Positions 25,960 to 35,045 are shown, counted from the first letter of the stretch. The stretch is DNA of 64,000 bases from DYJE01 sp964637565 (GCA_964637565.1 CAZWTY010000004.1:21412-85411); one strand, 5' to 3'. The notes: a model not told the origin generated them from the letters alone. Translations and numbers: made by a program.

Positions 25960-27017
25960 ATATTCTGAACAACGCTTTGTCATCCATCGTCCCACCGGAC
26001 AAAGACATCCACGCCAAAGCCCTGGACCGTCTGGCAAACCAGGCGAGACCCGCTGGCAGCCTGGGAATGCTCGAGCCTTTATCGGCCAGACTGGCATCGA
26101 TCAAAGGCCGGATGGACCCACGTTTTGAGAAAAAAATCATTGTGACGTGTGCGGGTGACCACGGCATTGTGGATGAAGGCGTCAGTCTTTTTCCTCAGGA
26201 AGTAACGGCCCAGATGGTCTATAATTTCGTGAACGGGGGAGCATCCATCAGTGTGCTGGCCCGCCATGCCGGGGCCAGGGTCCGTGTGGCCGACTTGGGG
26301 GTCAACGCTGATTTCGAATCCTCGCTTCCGATCTTTCATAAAAAAGTCGCCAAGGGGACCCGAAACTTCGCCAAAGAGCCAGCCATGACCCGGGAGCAGG
26401 CCATACAATCCATTGAGGCGGGCGTGGACATCGTCAATATCCTGGTCCGTGAAGACGGTCTTGATATGCTTGGAACAGGGGACATGGGTATTGGAAACAC
26501 AACACCGTCTTCTGCGATCATCGCCGCTTTTTCAGGTGTTTCAGTCAACAAACTTACCGGGAGAGGGACAGGAATCGGTGATGAGACCCTGTCCCATAAA
26601 ATCAGGGTAATCGAAAAAGCCCTGGCGTTTCACAACCCGGATCCCGAAGACGCTCTGGACGTGCTTTCCAAGGTCGGCGGCTTCGAGATCGGCGGTCTTG
26701 CCGGTCTTGTCATCGGGGCAGCGGCAAATGGCATACCCGTGGTCTGTGACGGCCTGATTTCCACGGCCGGAGCTTTGATCGCCTGTGAACTCGCACCGGC
26801 CGCAAAAGAATTCCTTTTTGTGAGTCATAAATCCGTCGAGGCAGGGCATGCCTACATGCATGAACGGCTGGGGCTTTCACCGATTCTTGACCTTGGACTG
26901 CGTCTTGGTGAAGGAACAGGCGCTGCCCTGGCCATGGAAATTCTTGACGCATCCACCCGTGTCCTTGCCGAAATCAAGACGTTCGAAGAAGTCGGCATTC
27001 AAAACGCGGGAAAATAA
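25956..27017 (+). CDS. cobT: Nicotinate-nucleotide:benzimidazole phosphoribosyltransferase
   Basis: A 353-residue enzyme that activates a lower-ligand base as its alpha-ribotide using nicotinate mononucleotide. Signature regions are NQARPAGSLG, TCAGDHGIVDEGVSLFP, NGGASISVLARHAG, GTGDMGIGNTTPSSAI and the catalytic Glu319 in RLGEGTGAALAM. Length is standard. It starts by ATGA overlap with bzaF, preceded by AAGGAGAG. The product would be alpha-5-hydroxybenzimidazole-ribotide or a methylated derivative; no bzaC, bzaD or bzaE methylation genes are in the window. A hairpin follows the stop. Confidence 0.94.
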   Translation: MNILNNALSSIVPPDKDIHAKALDRLANQARPAGSLGMLEPLSARLASIKGRMDPRFEKKIIVTCAGDHGIVDEGVSLFPQEVTAQMVYNFVNGGASISVLARHAGARVRVADLGVNADFESSLPIFHKKVAKGTRNFAKEPAMTREQAIQSIEAGVDIVNILVREDGLDMLGTGDMGIGNTTPSSAIIAAFSGVSVNKLTGRGTGIGDETLSHKIRVIEKALAFHNPDPEDALDVLSKVGGFEIGGLAGLVIGAAANGIPVVCDGLISTAGALIACELAPAAKEFLFVSHKSVEAGHAYMHERLGLSPILDLGLRLGEGTGAALAMEILDASTRVLAEIKTFEEVGIQNAGK

Positions 27018-27035
27018 TCCGCATTCCATTGTTTA

Positions 27036-27070
27036 CCGTGGCTTTGAAAAACCAAATTTCAAGGCCACGG
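27036..27070 (+). terminator. Hairpin after cobT
   Basis: A 14-bp stem with one G-U pair (27036-27049 with 27057-27070) and a 7-base loop lies 18 bases after the cobT stop. It lacks a strong U-tract, so it may be a weak terminator or a 3'-end stabiliser. Confidence 0.5.
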
Positions 27071-27130
27071 ACAATCCTTATCCATCACTTTAATAATGGC
27101 TATATATTTATCAAAAATCATTAAAAAAAC

Positions 27131-27172
27131 CGTATTTATACATTCGTTATGTATAAATACGCGTATAAATAC
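27131..27172. promoter_or_regulatory. Triple GTATTTATAC-type operator candidate
   Basis: A perfect 13-bp inverted repeat (27131-27143 with 27149-27161, loop TCGTT) is followed by a further copy of GTATAAATAC at 27163-27172. Three copies of one 10-base element therefore occur within 42 bases upstream of the HEAT-like/HD-GYP gene pair. The protein that binds is unknown. Confidence 0.45.
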
Positions 27173-27251
27173 ATGAAAAACCTTTGTTTTCGCCTTCAAA
27201 CCACCTATTTTCTATTGATTTCAAAGATAATTGGTGCCATGGTACCTGATC

Positions 27252-28997
27252 ATGCAGGAGACACAAACCAGAGAAACTCAAACAACACGGACAGGAGCTG
27301 TGAAAGCCGCCACTGGAACTGCGGGCATGGTAAGGAACCTCGCTTCAGCTTTCAGAACGTTTTCACTCTACCCTGAAGACCACGCCCTTTCTATAAAGAG
27401 CGTCGGTCAAATCTCATCTGAGCTTCGAAGATACACTGAAACTTACGACTCTCTGGTGCTGACAGTCGAAAAAGATGGGATTTATTCAGGGGGGCAGAAT
27501 GTCGTTAAAACAACAGGAGACGATGATCCTTTCCATGGCCCCCTGAAACGGGACGGAATCATTGGGCTTGAATTTTCCCGAGGAATTGAAGCCAGGGAAA
27601 TCGTCATATTTTTCCAGATACTCAAAAAAAACAAAAACGTCACGGAAGAAGCTGACAGTGACACGGTGACCGATCTTTGGGAAGCCGATCTGCCTCATAT
27701 TCATTTTCAGGCTTCAGAGTTCATGTGGGATTCGGATACGGTTTTTTCTTTTCCCACACCTTCAACCAGCGTTTTGTCTTTCCCGACCTTTGAACTCAAC
27801 CACGGTCAGATCAAAGAAAATGTCAAAGAGAACAAAAATGGATGGCTGGATTACGAACCGTCTTTTTATAAACCCGCCAATCTCAATGGCCCCCTGTTTG
27901 ATGGCATCAATCTTTCAATTCATCCCGATGAGTTGAAAGAACTTGAAAAGATTGTAAAAGAACAGGAAAGCGGAATCTATGACGATGAGTTGGTCGAGCT
28001 TCTTCTTTTCGTTCTTGAAGAGGTCTCCCAGCCTGAAGATCTGAAAAACATCCTGTCTTCTCTCGCGGACGAGTTCGGCAGGGCCTTGTCATTCGGTGAA
28101 ATGTACAAAGCCTATTCCATTATCGAGAAAATTTCCGCCTACCGTTCCCGCCATGCATGGATCACCCCCCATGTCGATGATTTTTTCATGACGTTCATCC
28201 GGCAGATTTCAGGCCCTGTTTTTCAGAAAGTAATATCCGGTCTGATTCCTGTTTTAAAAGAGAACAATGCCGGAGATATCTTTTTTCTCCGTAAAATTAT
28301 CAATACCCTGGAATCTTCGGCGATCATTTGTCTGTGTGACATTCTCCCTCTTCTGGAATCCGTTTATTCCAGGGATCTTGTTCTCGATATCATAAAAAAC
28401 AAAGCCAGAGACGATGCGGACCTGATCAATCAAATGATGGCCAGTCCGGACAAAATGGTGGTTTTGATTGCCATATCCCTGCTTAAAAAAAACAAGAACA
28501 CAAACAGCGATTATCTTCTTTACGCCGCGCTGAAACATCCTCAGGAGCAGATTCGAACCAGTGCTCTTGATTATTTTCTGGAAAAGCCTGTCAGTGTCTT
28601 GAACAGTCTTTTCTTTCTCATCAATGATCCGAGCATGGATATACGGATCAAATTGTTGAAGTGTATCGGTTCAAAACGAGCCGTTTCATCGGAAACGCTG
28701 ATGCTTCAGTATCTTGAGAGCTTTTCTGATGAGGAGGCTGACAGGAATCACCTGTTGAACTGCTACAGAATGCTTGGCAAGTGTGGTTCCGAACGATCTC
28801 TCGCGTTTTTGAAGAAGAGGCTGTTCAGCGGCGCATGGACGGGAATACTTGGAAACAGACAGTCCCTCCACAGACAGGGTGCACTTCTTGCCCTATCTGA
28901 ACTTGGAAGTCCTGGGGCCCTTAAAATGATTCAGAAAGCGGCGAACAGCCGTTCTCCTCTTGTCCGAAAGGCATATGCCGCAATGTTTTCGGAATAA
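27252..28997 (+). CDS. HEAT-repeat-like protein with N-terminal module shared with the next gene
   Basis: A protein of about 581 residues without signal peptide or membrane helices. Residues about 25-125 form an alpha/beta module (SLYPEDHALSIKSVGQISSE, LVLTVEKDGIYSGG, RDGIIGLEF) that resembles the N-terminus of the HD-GYP protein downstream. The last 300 residues are helical repeats of the HEAT/armadillo kind (LLKKNKNTNSDYLLYAALKH, LKMIQKAANSRSPLVRKAYA). I do not recognise a named family. The stop is 6 bases before the HD-GYP start, so they are co-transcribed, and a scaffold or regulator role in c-di-GMP signalling is a reasonable inference. The start is uncertain: TTG 27231 and ATG 27252 are in frame, neither with a clear ribosome binding site. 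Confidence 0.65.
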   Translation: MQETQTRETQTTRTGAVKAATGTAGMVRNLASAFRTFSLYPEDHALSIKSVGQISSELRRYTETYDSLVLTVEKDGIYSGGQNVVKTTGDDDPFHGPLKRDGIIGLEFSRGIEAREIVIFFQILKKNKNVTEEADSDTVTDLWEADLPHIHFQASEFMWDSDTVFSFPTPSTSVLSFPTFELNHGQIKENVKENKNGWLDYEPSFYKPANLNGPLFDGINLSIHPDELKELEKIVKEQESGIYDDELVELLLFVLEEVSQPEDLKNILSSLADEFGRALSFGEMYKAYSIIEKISAYRSRHAWITPHVDDFFMTFIRQISGPVFQKVISGLIPVLKENNAGDIFFLRKIINTLESSAIICLCDILPLLESVYSRDLVLDIIKNKARDDADLINQMMASPDKMVVLIAISLLKKNKNTNSDYLLYAALKHPQEQIRTSALDYFLEKPVSVLNSLFFLINDPSMDIRIKLLKCIGSKRAVSSETLMLQYLESFSDEEADRNHLLNCYRMLGKCGSERSLAFLKKRLFSGAWTGILGNRQSLHRQGALLALSELGSPGALKMIQKAANSRSPLVRKAYAAMFSE

Positions 28998-29003
28998 TTA
29001 AGG

Positions 29004-30479
29004 ATGTCAAAGCTTGGTATGAGAAACGAAACGGTCATAGGAGAACAGATGATCACGATGCTTTTCAAACTCGTGATGTCTGTCAAGCTCCACGGTCAGA
29101 ACAACAAGGCTGTCAGGAACATGGCTGACACGCTGCTTTCGTTGCTGCGTGATTACTCGAACTTCGAAAAATTCGTTTCCCTGAAAATATCCGACAACCG
29201 CTTTTATTTCCAGAATGAAAAAATTCCCCACCGTCGTGAAACCCTTGGATTTATGAGCAAGGCCAGGGATTTTTTCCTTCAGCGCGGAATAGGCGAAATC
29301 CGGATCGACCTACAGGAAAGTCCGGATCATTCGGTTGTCATCAAAACGGCATTGTATCTCTATCATGCCAACAAAGCCGAAGATCCTTTTATCTGGTTCA
29401 AAAAAAAGCTGGCTTTCGAAAACCTATTCTGGATTGAGGTTGAAAAACCGGCCGATAATAAAGAGGCGTCAGAAAAATCAAAGACCCCTGAAAAAGTGTA
29501 TTCCATATCTCCTTCACAGGACTTTGTCTCAAAAAAGGAAAAGGGCGTCAGGACTTACGCCAATGCCATTCAGTCAATCAAGATGGTGGCTGAAAAAGTA
29601 TCTGACCACAGTTTTGCCAGCATCCGGAAAACCCAGAGAATGGTCCAGAAAATGGTGGATCTTATTGTCGAAGACGATTCGATTCTGATGGGTATGAGCA
29701 CGATCAGGGACTACGATGATTACACCTATTGTCATTCTGTCAACGTGGCCATTCTCTCCATGTGTCTTGGGCTTAAAATCGGTCTTTCAAGAAAATCGGT
29801 CGAGATTCTTGGGATCTGCGGTCTTTTCCATGATCTTGGGAAAGTGGATATCCCTTCCGAAATCATTCAAAAACCTGGAAGGCTGACTCCCGAAGAAACA
29901 CGAATCGTTGAAAAACATTCGCTGTTCAGTGTCACTAAAATATTGAAACTGAACGCCCCCAGGGAAATCAAAGCCAAAATCATCCGTCCACCTTTCGAGC
30001 ATCACATCAAATACGACCATTCAGGATATCCAAGGTATAATGTGAACAAGCCGGTCAGTTTGTTTGGCCGAATTCTGACGATCGCCGATGTGTTTGACGC
30101 CATCACGTCACCTCGATCCTACAGACCCGTGGCTTTGAGCCCCGATGAGGCCCTCGGACGGATGCTGGAGGGTTCGGGAACGGATTTTGATCCGCTTCTT
30201 CTCAAGGCCTTTATCAATATGGTGGGGTTTTATCCTGTGGGAACACTCCTTCAGTTGGATACCGGTGAGCTGGGACTTGTTTCCGGCAAAGGGAAATGTT
30301 CCAATGGAAGCCGTCCGGATGTGGTGGTCATCAAAACAGACAAGGACAAGGCGTACAGAAAAGGTCCGGTGATCAGTCTTGAAGAGCGGGATTCCACAAC
30401 CATGGACTACATACGTAACATTGTGGCCAGTTTTCATCCCGGCCGTTTTGGAATCCAGCCGGCGGAATACCTTTTATGA
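29004..30479 (+). CDS. HD-GYP domain protein, predicted c-di-GMP phosphodiesterase
   Basis: A 491-residue cytoplasmic protein. An N-terminal module of about 120 residues (KLHGQNNKAVRNMADTLLSL, VSLKISDNRFYF) is followed by a linker rich in Lys and Glu. The HD-GYP domain spans about residues 215-420, with HSVNVAILSMCLG, FHDLGKVDIP, KPGRLTPEE and HHIKYDHSGYP. The HD pair and GYP triad are intact, so c-di-GMP hydrolysis to pGpG or GMP is expected. A short C-terminal beta domain follows (YPVGTLLQLDTGELGLV), as in many stand-alone HD-GYP proteins. It has no receiver domain, so input probably comes through the N-terminal module and its HEAT-like partner. Confidence 0.88.
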   Translation: MSKLGMRNETVIGEQMITMLFKLVMSVKLHGQNNKAVRNMADTLLSLLRDYSNFEKFVSLKISDNRFYFQNEKIPHRRETLGFMSKARDFFLQRGIGEIRIDLQESPDHSVVIKTALYLYHANKAEDPFIWFKKKLAFENLFWIEVEKPADNKEASEKSKTPEKVYSISPSQDFVSKKEKGVRTYANAIQSIKMVAEKVSDHSFASIRKTQRMVQKMVDLIVEDDSILMGMSTIRDYDDYTYCHSVNVAILSMCLGLKIGLSRKSVEILGICGLFHDLGKVDIPSEIIQKPGRLTPEETRIVEKHSLFSVTKILKLNAPREIKAKIIRPPFEHHIKYDHSGYPRYNVNKPVSLFGRILTIADVFDAITSPRSYRPVALSPDEALGRMLEGSGTDFDPLLLKAFINMVGFYPVGTLLQLDTGELGLVSGKGKCSNGSRPDVVVIKTDKDKAYRKGPVISLEERDSTTMDYIRNIVASFHPGRFGIQPAEYLL

Positions 30480-30481
30480 CC

Positions 30482-30510
30482 TTGAAAAACAACCGGCCTT
30501 GTATTATAAA
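30482..30510 (+). promoter_or_regulatory. Sigma70 promoter of desulfoferrodoxin
   Basis: TTGAAA at 30482-30487, a 17-base spacer and TATAAA at 30505-30510. It begins 3 bases after the HD-GYP stop and leaves a leader of about 128 bases, which contains a GGCCGTTTT/AAAACGGCC hairpin at 30558-30582. Confidence 0.6.
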
Positions 30511-30644
30511 AGCAAAGTAAATTACAATCCTTTGGTTAACCGATCTACCCTTTGACAGGCCGTTTTTTTTCGTAAAACGGCCCTGATATTTTCAATCACC
30601 ATGGCGTATGTGATCCAGCAGTTTATTTTTAAAAGGAGGTTTTT

Positions 30645-31025
30645 ATGGCAAATCGTTTGGATGTATACCGTTGCAGTCTCTGTGGCCATATCGTTGAAGT
30701 GATCAACCAGGGCATGGGAACCCTGGTCTGCTGCAATCAGGACATGACCCTTCTTTCAGAAAATACCCAGGATGCGGCGACGGAAAAGCATGTTCCTGTC
30801 ATCGAAGTGACCGATGGCGGGATTAAAGTGAAAGTTGGAGCCGTGGCACACCCCATGACCGAAGAACATTACATTCAGTGGATTGAAGTGGTGGTGGACG
30901 ATAAAATCTGCCGTGCCTGGTTGAAACCCGGCGACGCCCCTGAAGCTTTTTTCAACGTGAAGGGATCGAAGATCGTTGCCAGGGAGTACTGCAATCTTCA
31001 CGGTCATTGGAAAGCGACAACCTGA
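30645..31025 (+). CDS. dfx: Desulfoferrodoxin (2Fe superoxide reductase)
   Basis: A 126-residue protein that reduces superoxide to peroxide in the cytoplasm of anaerobes. The N-terminal desulforedoxin-like domain binds centre I through Cys10, Cys13, Cys29 and Cys30 (YRCSLCG, LVCCNQDM). The C-terminal neelaredoxin domain holds centre II, with ligands in EKHVPVIE, AHPMTEEHYIQW and the late CNLHGHW (one Cys and His). All ligands are present, so this is a full two-iron form. AAAGGAGG lies upstream of the ATG. It is a single-gene transcription unit with its own promoter and terminator. Confidence 0.96.
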   Translation: MANRLDVYRCSLCGHIVEVINQGMGTLVCCNQDMTLLSENTQDAATEKHVPVIEVTDGGIKVKVGAVAHPMTEEHYIQWIEVVVDDKICRAWLKPGDAPEAFFNVKGSKIVAREYCNLHGHWKATT

Positions 31026-31063
31026 TACGGATGAATCGTAACTTTTTTATGATTGTGTAATCC

Positions 31064-31100
31064 AACAAAAAAAGCCCGGCTAAGCCGGGCTTTTTTTGTT
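31064..31100. terminator. Bidirectional terminator between dfx and ackA
   Basis: GCCCGGC (31074-31080) pairs with GCCGGGC (31084-31090), flanked by A7 and T7 tracts that extend the stem to 17 bp. It serves both convergent genes. Confidence 0.92.
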
Positions 31101-31119
31101 TCATGTGCGGGTAATATTA

Positions 31120-32322
31120 TCAGCTCAGAGTGGCAACCGTATCCTGCGCGATCTGAAGTTCTTCATTGGTGGGAATGACCCACACCTGAACCTTGCTGCC
31201 TTCTTTGTGAATGGCCTGGGGGCTTCCGAAGCGGCCTTTGTTTTTCTCTGTGTCAAAGTCAATACCGAGCCCTTCCATATCCATACAGATGTCCCTGCGG
31301 GCAATGTCATCATTTTCACCGATACCGGCGGTGAAAGCTATCACATCCACAGTTCCGAGAACTGCCGCGTAGGAGCCGATGTATTTTTTAACACGGTAGA
31401 CAAACATTTCGAGGGCGAGTTTCGCCATCTCGTCACCTTGTTCCGCCTTGGCGTGGATATCCCTCATGTCGTTCATTCCACAGATCCCTTTAAGACCGCT
31501 CTGCTTGTTGAGAACGTTGTCGATGTCGTCGACATTCATCCCTTTGTGCTTGACGAGATAGGGGATAATGGCCGGATCGAAATCGCCGGAACGGGTTCCC
31601 ATCATGACTCCTGCAAGGGGAGTCATGCCCATGGATGTGTCAACACATTTGCCTTTTTTGACAGCAGCCATGGAACAACCGTTACCCAGATGGACCGTGA
31701 TAATATTGACATCTTCGGGTTTCTTGCCCAGCAGGGAAGCGGCTTTGTGGGCCACGTACTTGTGGGATGTGCCATGAAAACCGTAACGTCTGATTCTCAG
31801 CTCTTTGTAATATTCGTAGGGAAGGGCATAGAGAAACGCCTTGGGAGGCATGGTCTGATGAAATTCCGTGTCGAAAACCGCCACGTTGGGAGTTCCCGGG
31901 AAAAGTTCTTCAGCCACTTCGATTCCCACGAGGTTTGCGGGGTTGTGGAGAGGCGCAAGAGGATTATTGTCCTTGATGGCCTGTTTGATCGAATCGTTGA
32001 TGCGGATGGAGGTGTTGAACTGCTCACCACCCTGAACCACCCGATGGCCAATGGCGTAGATTTCTTTCTTGTCTGAAATCACCCCTTTTTCCGGATCGGT
32101 GATCAGGTCGACCGCAAGATGCATGGCTTCCTTGTGGTTGGGGAAGGGCCGTTCAATGACGGTTTTCTCTTCACCGGAACCGTTGATTTTCTTGTGGGTG
32201 ATCGTACCGGTTTTATCACCGATTCTTTCAACAAGGCCGGTTGCCATGACCGTTTCTTTTTCCATGTTCAAAAGCTGGTATTTCAGCGATGAACTACCTG
32301 CGTTGATAACGAGAACATTCAT
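31120..32322 (-). CDS. ackA: Acetate kinase
   Basis: A 400-residue acetate and sugar kinase/Hsc70/actin-fold enzyme converting acetyl phosphate and ADP to acetate and ATP, or the reverse. Seen: VINAGSSSLKYQL at the N-terminus, HRVVQGGEQF, FDTEFHQTMP, YGFHGTSHKYV, HLGNGCSM and FTAGIGEND. Length is standard. The start ATG 32322 is 1 base after the pta stop, with AAGGAA inside the end of pta, so the two form a tight operon. In sulfate reducers the pair may yield ATP by acetate release or activate acetate for oxidation. Confidence 0.96.
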   Translation of the reverse strand: MNVLVINAGSSSLKYQLLNMEKETVMATGLVERIGDKTGTITHKKINGSGEEKTVIERPFPNHKEAMHLAVDLITDPEKGVISDKKEIYAIGHRVVQGGEQFNTSIRINDSIKQAIKDNNPLAPLHNPANLVGIEVAEELFPGTPNVAVFDTEFHQTMPPKAFLYALPYEYYKELRIRRYGFHGTSHKYVAHKAASLLGKKPEDVNIITVHLGNGCSMAAVKKGKCVDTSMGMTPLAGVMMGTRSGDFDPAIIPYLVKHKGMNVDDIDNVLNKQSGLKGICGMNDMRDIHAKAEQGDEMAKLALEMFVYRVKKYIGSYAAVLGTVDVIAFTAGIGENDDIARRDICMDMEGLGIDFDTEKNKGRFGSPQAIHKEGSKVQVWVIPTNEELQIAQDTVATLS

Positions 32323-32323
32323 T

Positions 32324-34432
32324 TTACTTGATTCCTTTCCCTGCCTGTGCCTGGATTGCCGTAATGGCGACTGTGTTAACAATATCGGGGACGGTGCATC
32401 CCCGGCTTAAATCGTTGACCGGTTTGTTCAGCCCCTGCAGAATGGGACCGATGGCGATCACGTTGCTGGATGCACGCTGAACCGCCTTGTAGGTGTTGTT
32501 ACCCGTATTGAGATCCGGAAAAATGAATACCGTGGCGCGGCCTGCAACCTCACTGTCGGGAAGTTTGGTCTGGGCGACAATGGGATCGATGGCGGCGTCG
32601 TACTGAATCGGACCTTCGATCAGAAGAGAGGGGTTCTTTTCCTTGGCGATCCGTGTGGCTTCGATGACTTTTTCAACTTCCACGCCTTTACCGGATGATC
32701 CGGTGGAGTACGAAAGCATGGCGACCCTGGGTTCCACACCGAAAATTTTCGCTGTTTCTGCAGAAACAACTGCGATTTCAGAGAGTTCTTCGGCCGTCGG
32801 ACTGGGGTTGACGGCGCAGTCACCGAAAACGAGAACCCGGTCCTTGATACACATCAGAAATACGGAAGACACGATGGAAGAGCCGGGGATAGTCTTGATG
32901 ATCTGGAACGCCGGCCGTATAGTATGGGCTGTGGTGTTTATAGAACCTGATACCATGCCGTCAGCGTGACCTTTGTAAACCATCATGGTGCCGAAGTAAG
33001 TCACATCTTCCATGGCGTCCCTGGCCAGCTCCTCGGTCATGCCTTTTTTCTTGCGCATTTCGTAGTATGTTTCCACGTATTCCTTAAAATACGGGCTCTG
33101 GTCGGGTTGGACGATATTCGCCCCGGAAAGATCGAGGCCCAGTTTCGAAATCTTGTTCCGGATTTCACTTTCCTTCCCGAGAAGGGTCAGATCGCAGACG
33201 TTCCGTTTCAGAAGAATTTCGCTGGCATTGAGGATTCTCTCACCCACGCCTTCGGGAAGAACGATATGCTGTTTGTTTTTTCTCGCTTTTTGAATCAGGT
33301 TGTATTCGAACATCTGGGGAGAGACTTTGGACGATTTTCTCTTGATCAGTTTGTCTCTCAGTTCCGATGTATTCACGTTGGCTTCGAACAGGCCAAGGGC
33401 TGTGGCGATTTTCGCAGGATTGTTCGGATCGATCCGGCCATGGAGGTGGTTGAGTGCCCTCATCACAGGATAGGTCGACTCCCTGACAAGCAGGATGGGT
33501 ACGGGAATTCCCTCCCAGCCCTGGACAAGGCGCTGGATGTTCGCGGAAGGATAGATTCCGCCGGTGAGAAGGATACCGGAGATATCCGGATAGGCGGTTG
33601 AAATCTTGGTGGCCATGGCACTGAGAATGATGTCTTCACGGTCACCGGAAGTCACCACCAGGCTGTCTTTCTGGATGTAATTGAGAAAATTGGAAATCTG
33701 CATGGCCGCGATGACGTAACCGTCCACTTTCTTGTTCGTGGCTTTTTTCCCGTAAAGAATTTCAGCGCCAAGAAATTTCTGAAGATCGGAAATGGTGGGT
33801 TTGACAAGATTCTCGTTTTCCGGAATCACGTAGAACAGTCCGCCAGGAAGGGAGGTGATTTCTTTAAGGGCTTTAAGCACACTTTCTTTCTGATCTTCAT
33901 CAACGCGGTTTGCTATGGTGCCGATGATGTCCACGCCTTTTTCGGTCAGGCCTTCGATGGCCAGCTCCGTCAAGGCGATCAGTTCATTGGTCGGGGTTTT
34001 TCTGGCATTGGTGATGACCAGGGTGGGGGCGTTCAAATAAGCGGCGATATCGGAGTTGATTTCAAAGGTGAAAGCCTCGTTGCCTGCGATGAAGTCCGTG
34101 CCTTCGATCAGGACGAAATCGCATTTTTCTTCGAGATTCTTGTATTTGATCAGAATGTTTTCGAGAAGCTCGTTCTGTTTGCCTTCCTGAATGAGGGCCT
34201 TGGCCTGATCCAGGGTGTAGGCATACGTGTCCTCGTAGGTGAGGCCCAGATAAAAATGGGACAATACAAGATCGATGTCATGATCTTTCTGACCTTCGGC
34301 AATGGGGTTGATGACAGGTCTGAAGAAACCCACCTTGTGAAGGTTTCTGAGAAGAAGCTGCATGATGCCCAGAACAATGGAAGATTTTCCGCTCCGTGAC
34401 TTTGTCGTGGTGATGTACAAACTTTTTGACAT
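32324..34432 (-). CDS. pta: Phosphate acetyltransferase, long three-domain form
   Basis: A 702-residue enzyme interconverting acetyl-CoA and acetyl phosphate. Domain order is an N-terminal P-loop BioD/CobQ-like domain (SLYITTTKSRSGKSS), a DRTGG domain (about residues 210-320) and the C-terminal PTA_PTB catalytic domain (about 370-700, with GSINTTAHTIRPA, SYSTGSSGKG and EGPIQYDAAID). This is the long E. coli-like type rather than the short clostridial type. ATG 34432 is preferred to 34438 because GAGG then stands 7 bases upstream. Confidence 0.95.
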   Translation of the reverse strand: MSKSLYITTTKSRSGKSSIVLGIMQLLLRNLHKVGFFRPVINPIAEGQKDHDIDLVLSHFYLGLTYEDTYAYTLDQAKALIQEGKQNELLENILIKYKNLEEKCDFVLIEGTDFIAGNEAFTFEINSDIAAYLNAPTLVITNARKTPTNELIALTELAIEGLTEKGVDIIGTIANRVDEDQKESVLKALKEITSLPGGLFYVIPENENLVKPTISDLQKFLGAEILYGKKATNKKVDGYVIAAMQISNFLNYIQKDSLVVTSGDREDIILSAMATKISTAYPDISGILLTGGIYPSANIQRLVQGWEGIPVPILLVRESTYPVMRALNHLHGRIDPNNPAKIATALGLFEANVNTSELRDKLIKRKSSKVSPQMFEYNLIQKARKNKQHIVLPEGVGERILNASEILLKRNVCDLTLLGKESEIRNKISKLGLDLSGANIVQPDQSPYFKEYVETYYEMRKKKGMTEELARDAMEDVTYFGTMMVYKGHADGMVSGSINTTAHTIRPAFQIIKTIPGSSIVSSVFLMCIKDRVLVFGDCAVNPSPTAEELSEIAVVSAETAKIFGVEPRVAMLSYSTGSSGKGVEVEKVIEATRIAKEKNPSLLIEGPIQYDAAIDPIVAQTKLPDSEVAGRATVFIFPDLNTGNNTYKAVQRASSNVIAIGPILQGLNKPVNDLSRGCTVPDIVNTVAITAIQAQAGKGIK

Positions 34433-35045
34433 TTTCATACCTCATATAAAACGAATACGTTACAATTATAAAACCCTACAAGGCGACCGCGCCTTTAAAC
34501 CCTGTTTTGAAAAGGTGTCATTTACTCCAAGACGGATAAACAATCAACATTTTTCGAATATTCAAAAAAACGACCGTGAACCCGAGCTTTCTTTTTAGGA
34601 GTTCATTTATATAAGGGCATCCCATGATCGTCGTCTGCAATGCCAATACTGCCTGTTTAAATTTATAACACAACCATTCGATATTATATATCATATATTG
34701 TTTGGTTCAGTTTTTGACAAAATGAAACCAGTGCTATCTATTTCGGCAGGGCCCCACTTTTTCTGAAACACGGCACAAAAAAACATGATGGGGTTTGCAT
34801 GAAAAACATTGTTTATTTTCTAAATAAAAAATTAAAATCACCCGGTGAACATTGTCCTCAATCATGACTGACGGAAATCGTTACGACCAGATTAAAACCC
34901 ACAATGACATTTGCAATGTGAAAAACACCATGATATAGCTTTGTCGGTTAATGCGAATTTATGAAAATTATATTTTCAACAATCCATTTTTCTTCTTCCA
35001 CATCCAGGTTTCAACCGACCTCATTTGGTTTAACAGGAGTTTTTC
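34433..35045. other. Long AT-rich divergent intergenic region
   Basis: About 613 bases between the divergent pta and SurA-like genes without a convincing ORF. The stretch 34679-34702 is almost purely A/T with alternating TATA runs and might bend or melt easily. A candidate rightward promoter is at 34911-34939. On the minus strand a TATAAT-like hexamer lies just upstream of pta without a good -35. I see no riboswitch or small-RNA signature. Confidence 0.4.
34911..34939 (+). promoter_or_regulatory. Candidate promoter for the SurA-like/fabH pair
   Basis: TTGCAA at 34911-34916, a 17-base spacer and TATAGC at 34934-34939, about 105 bases upstream of the start at 35046. Each hexamer matches 4 of 6. 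Confidence 0.4.

Noticed and set aside
31096..32076. 326-residue plus-strand frame over ackA
   Set aside because: Antisense to a clear acetate kinase gene; no recognisable motif and it begins inside the terminator.
34714..34740. TTGACA with TATCTA as a promoter for the SurA-like gene
   Set aside because: The spacer is only 15 bases; the 34911-34939 pair has a 17-base spacer and is nearer to the gene.
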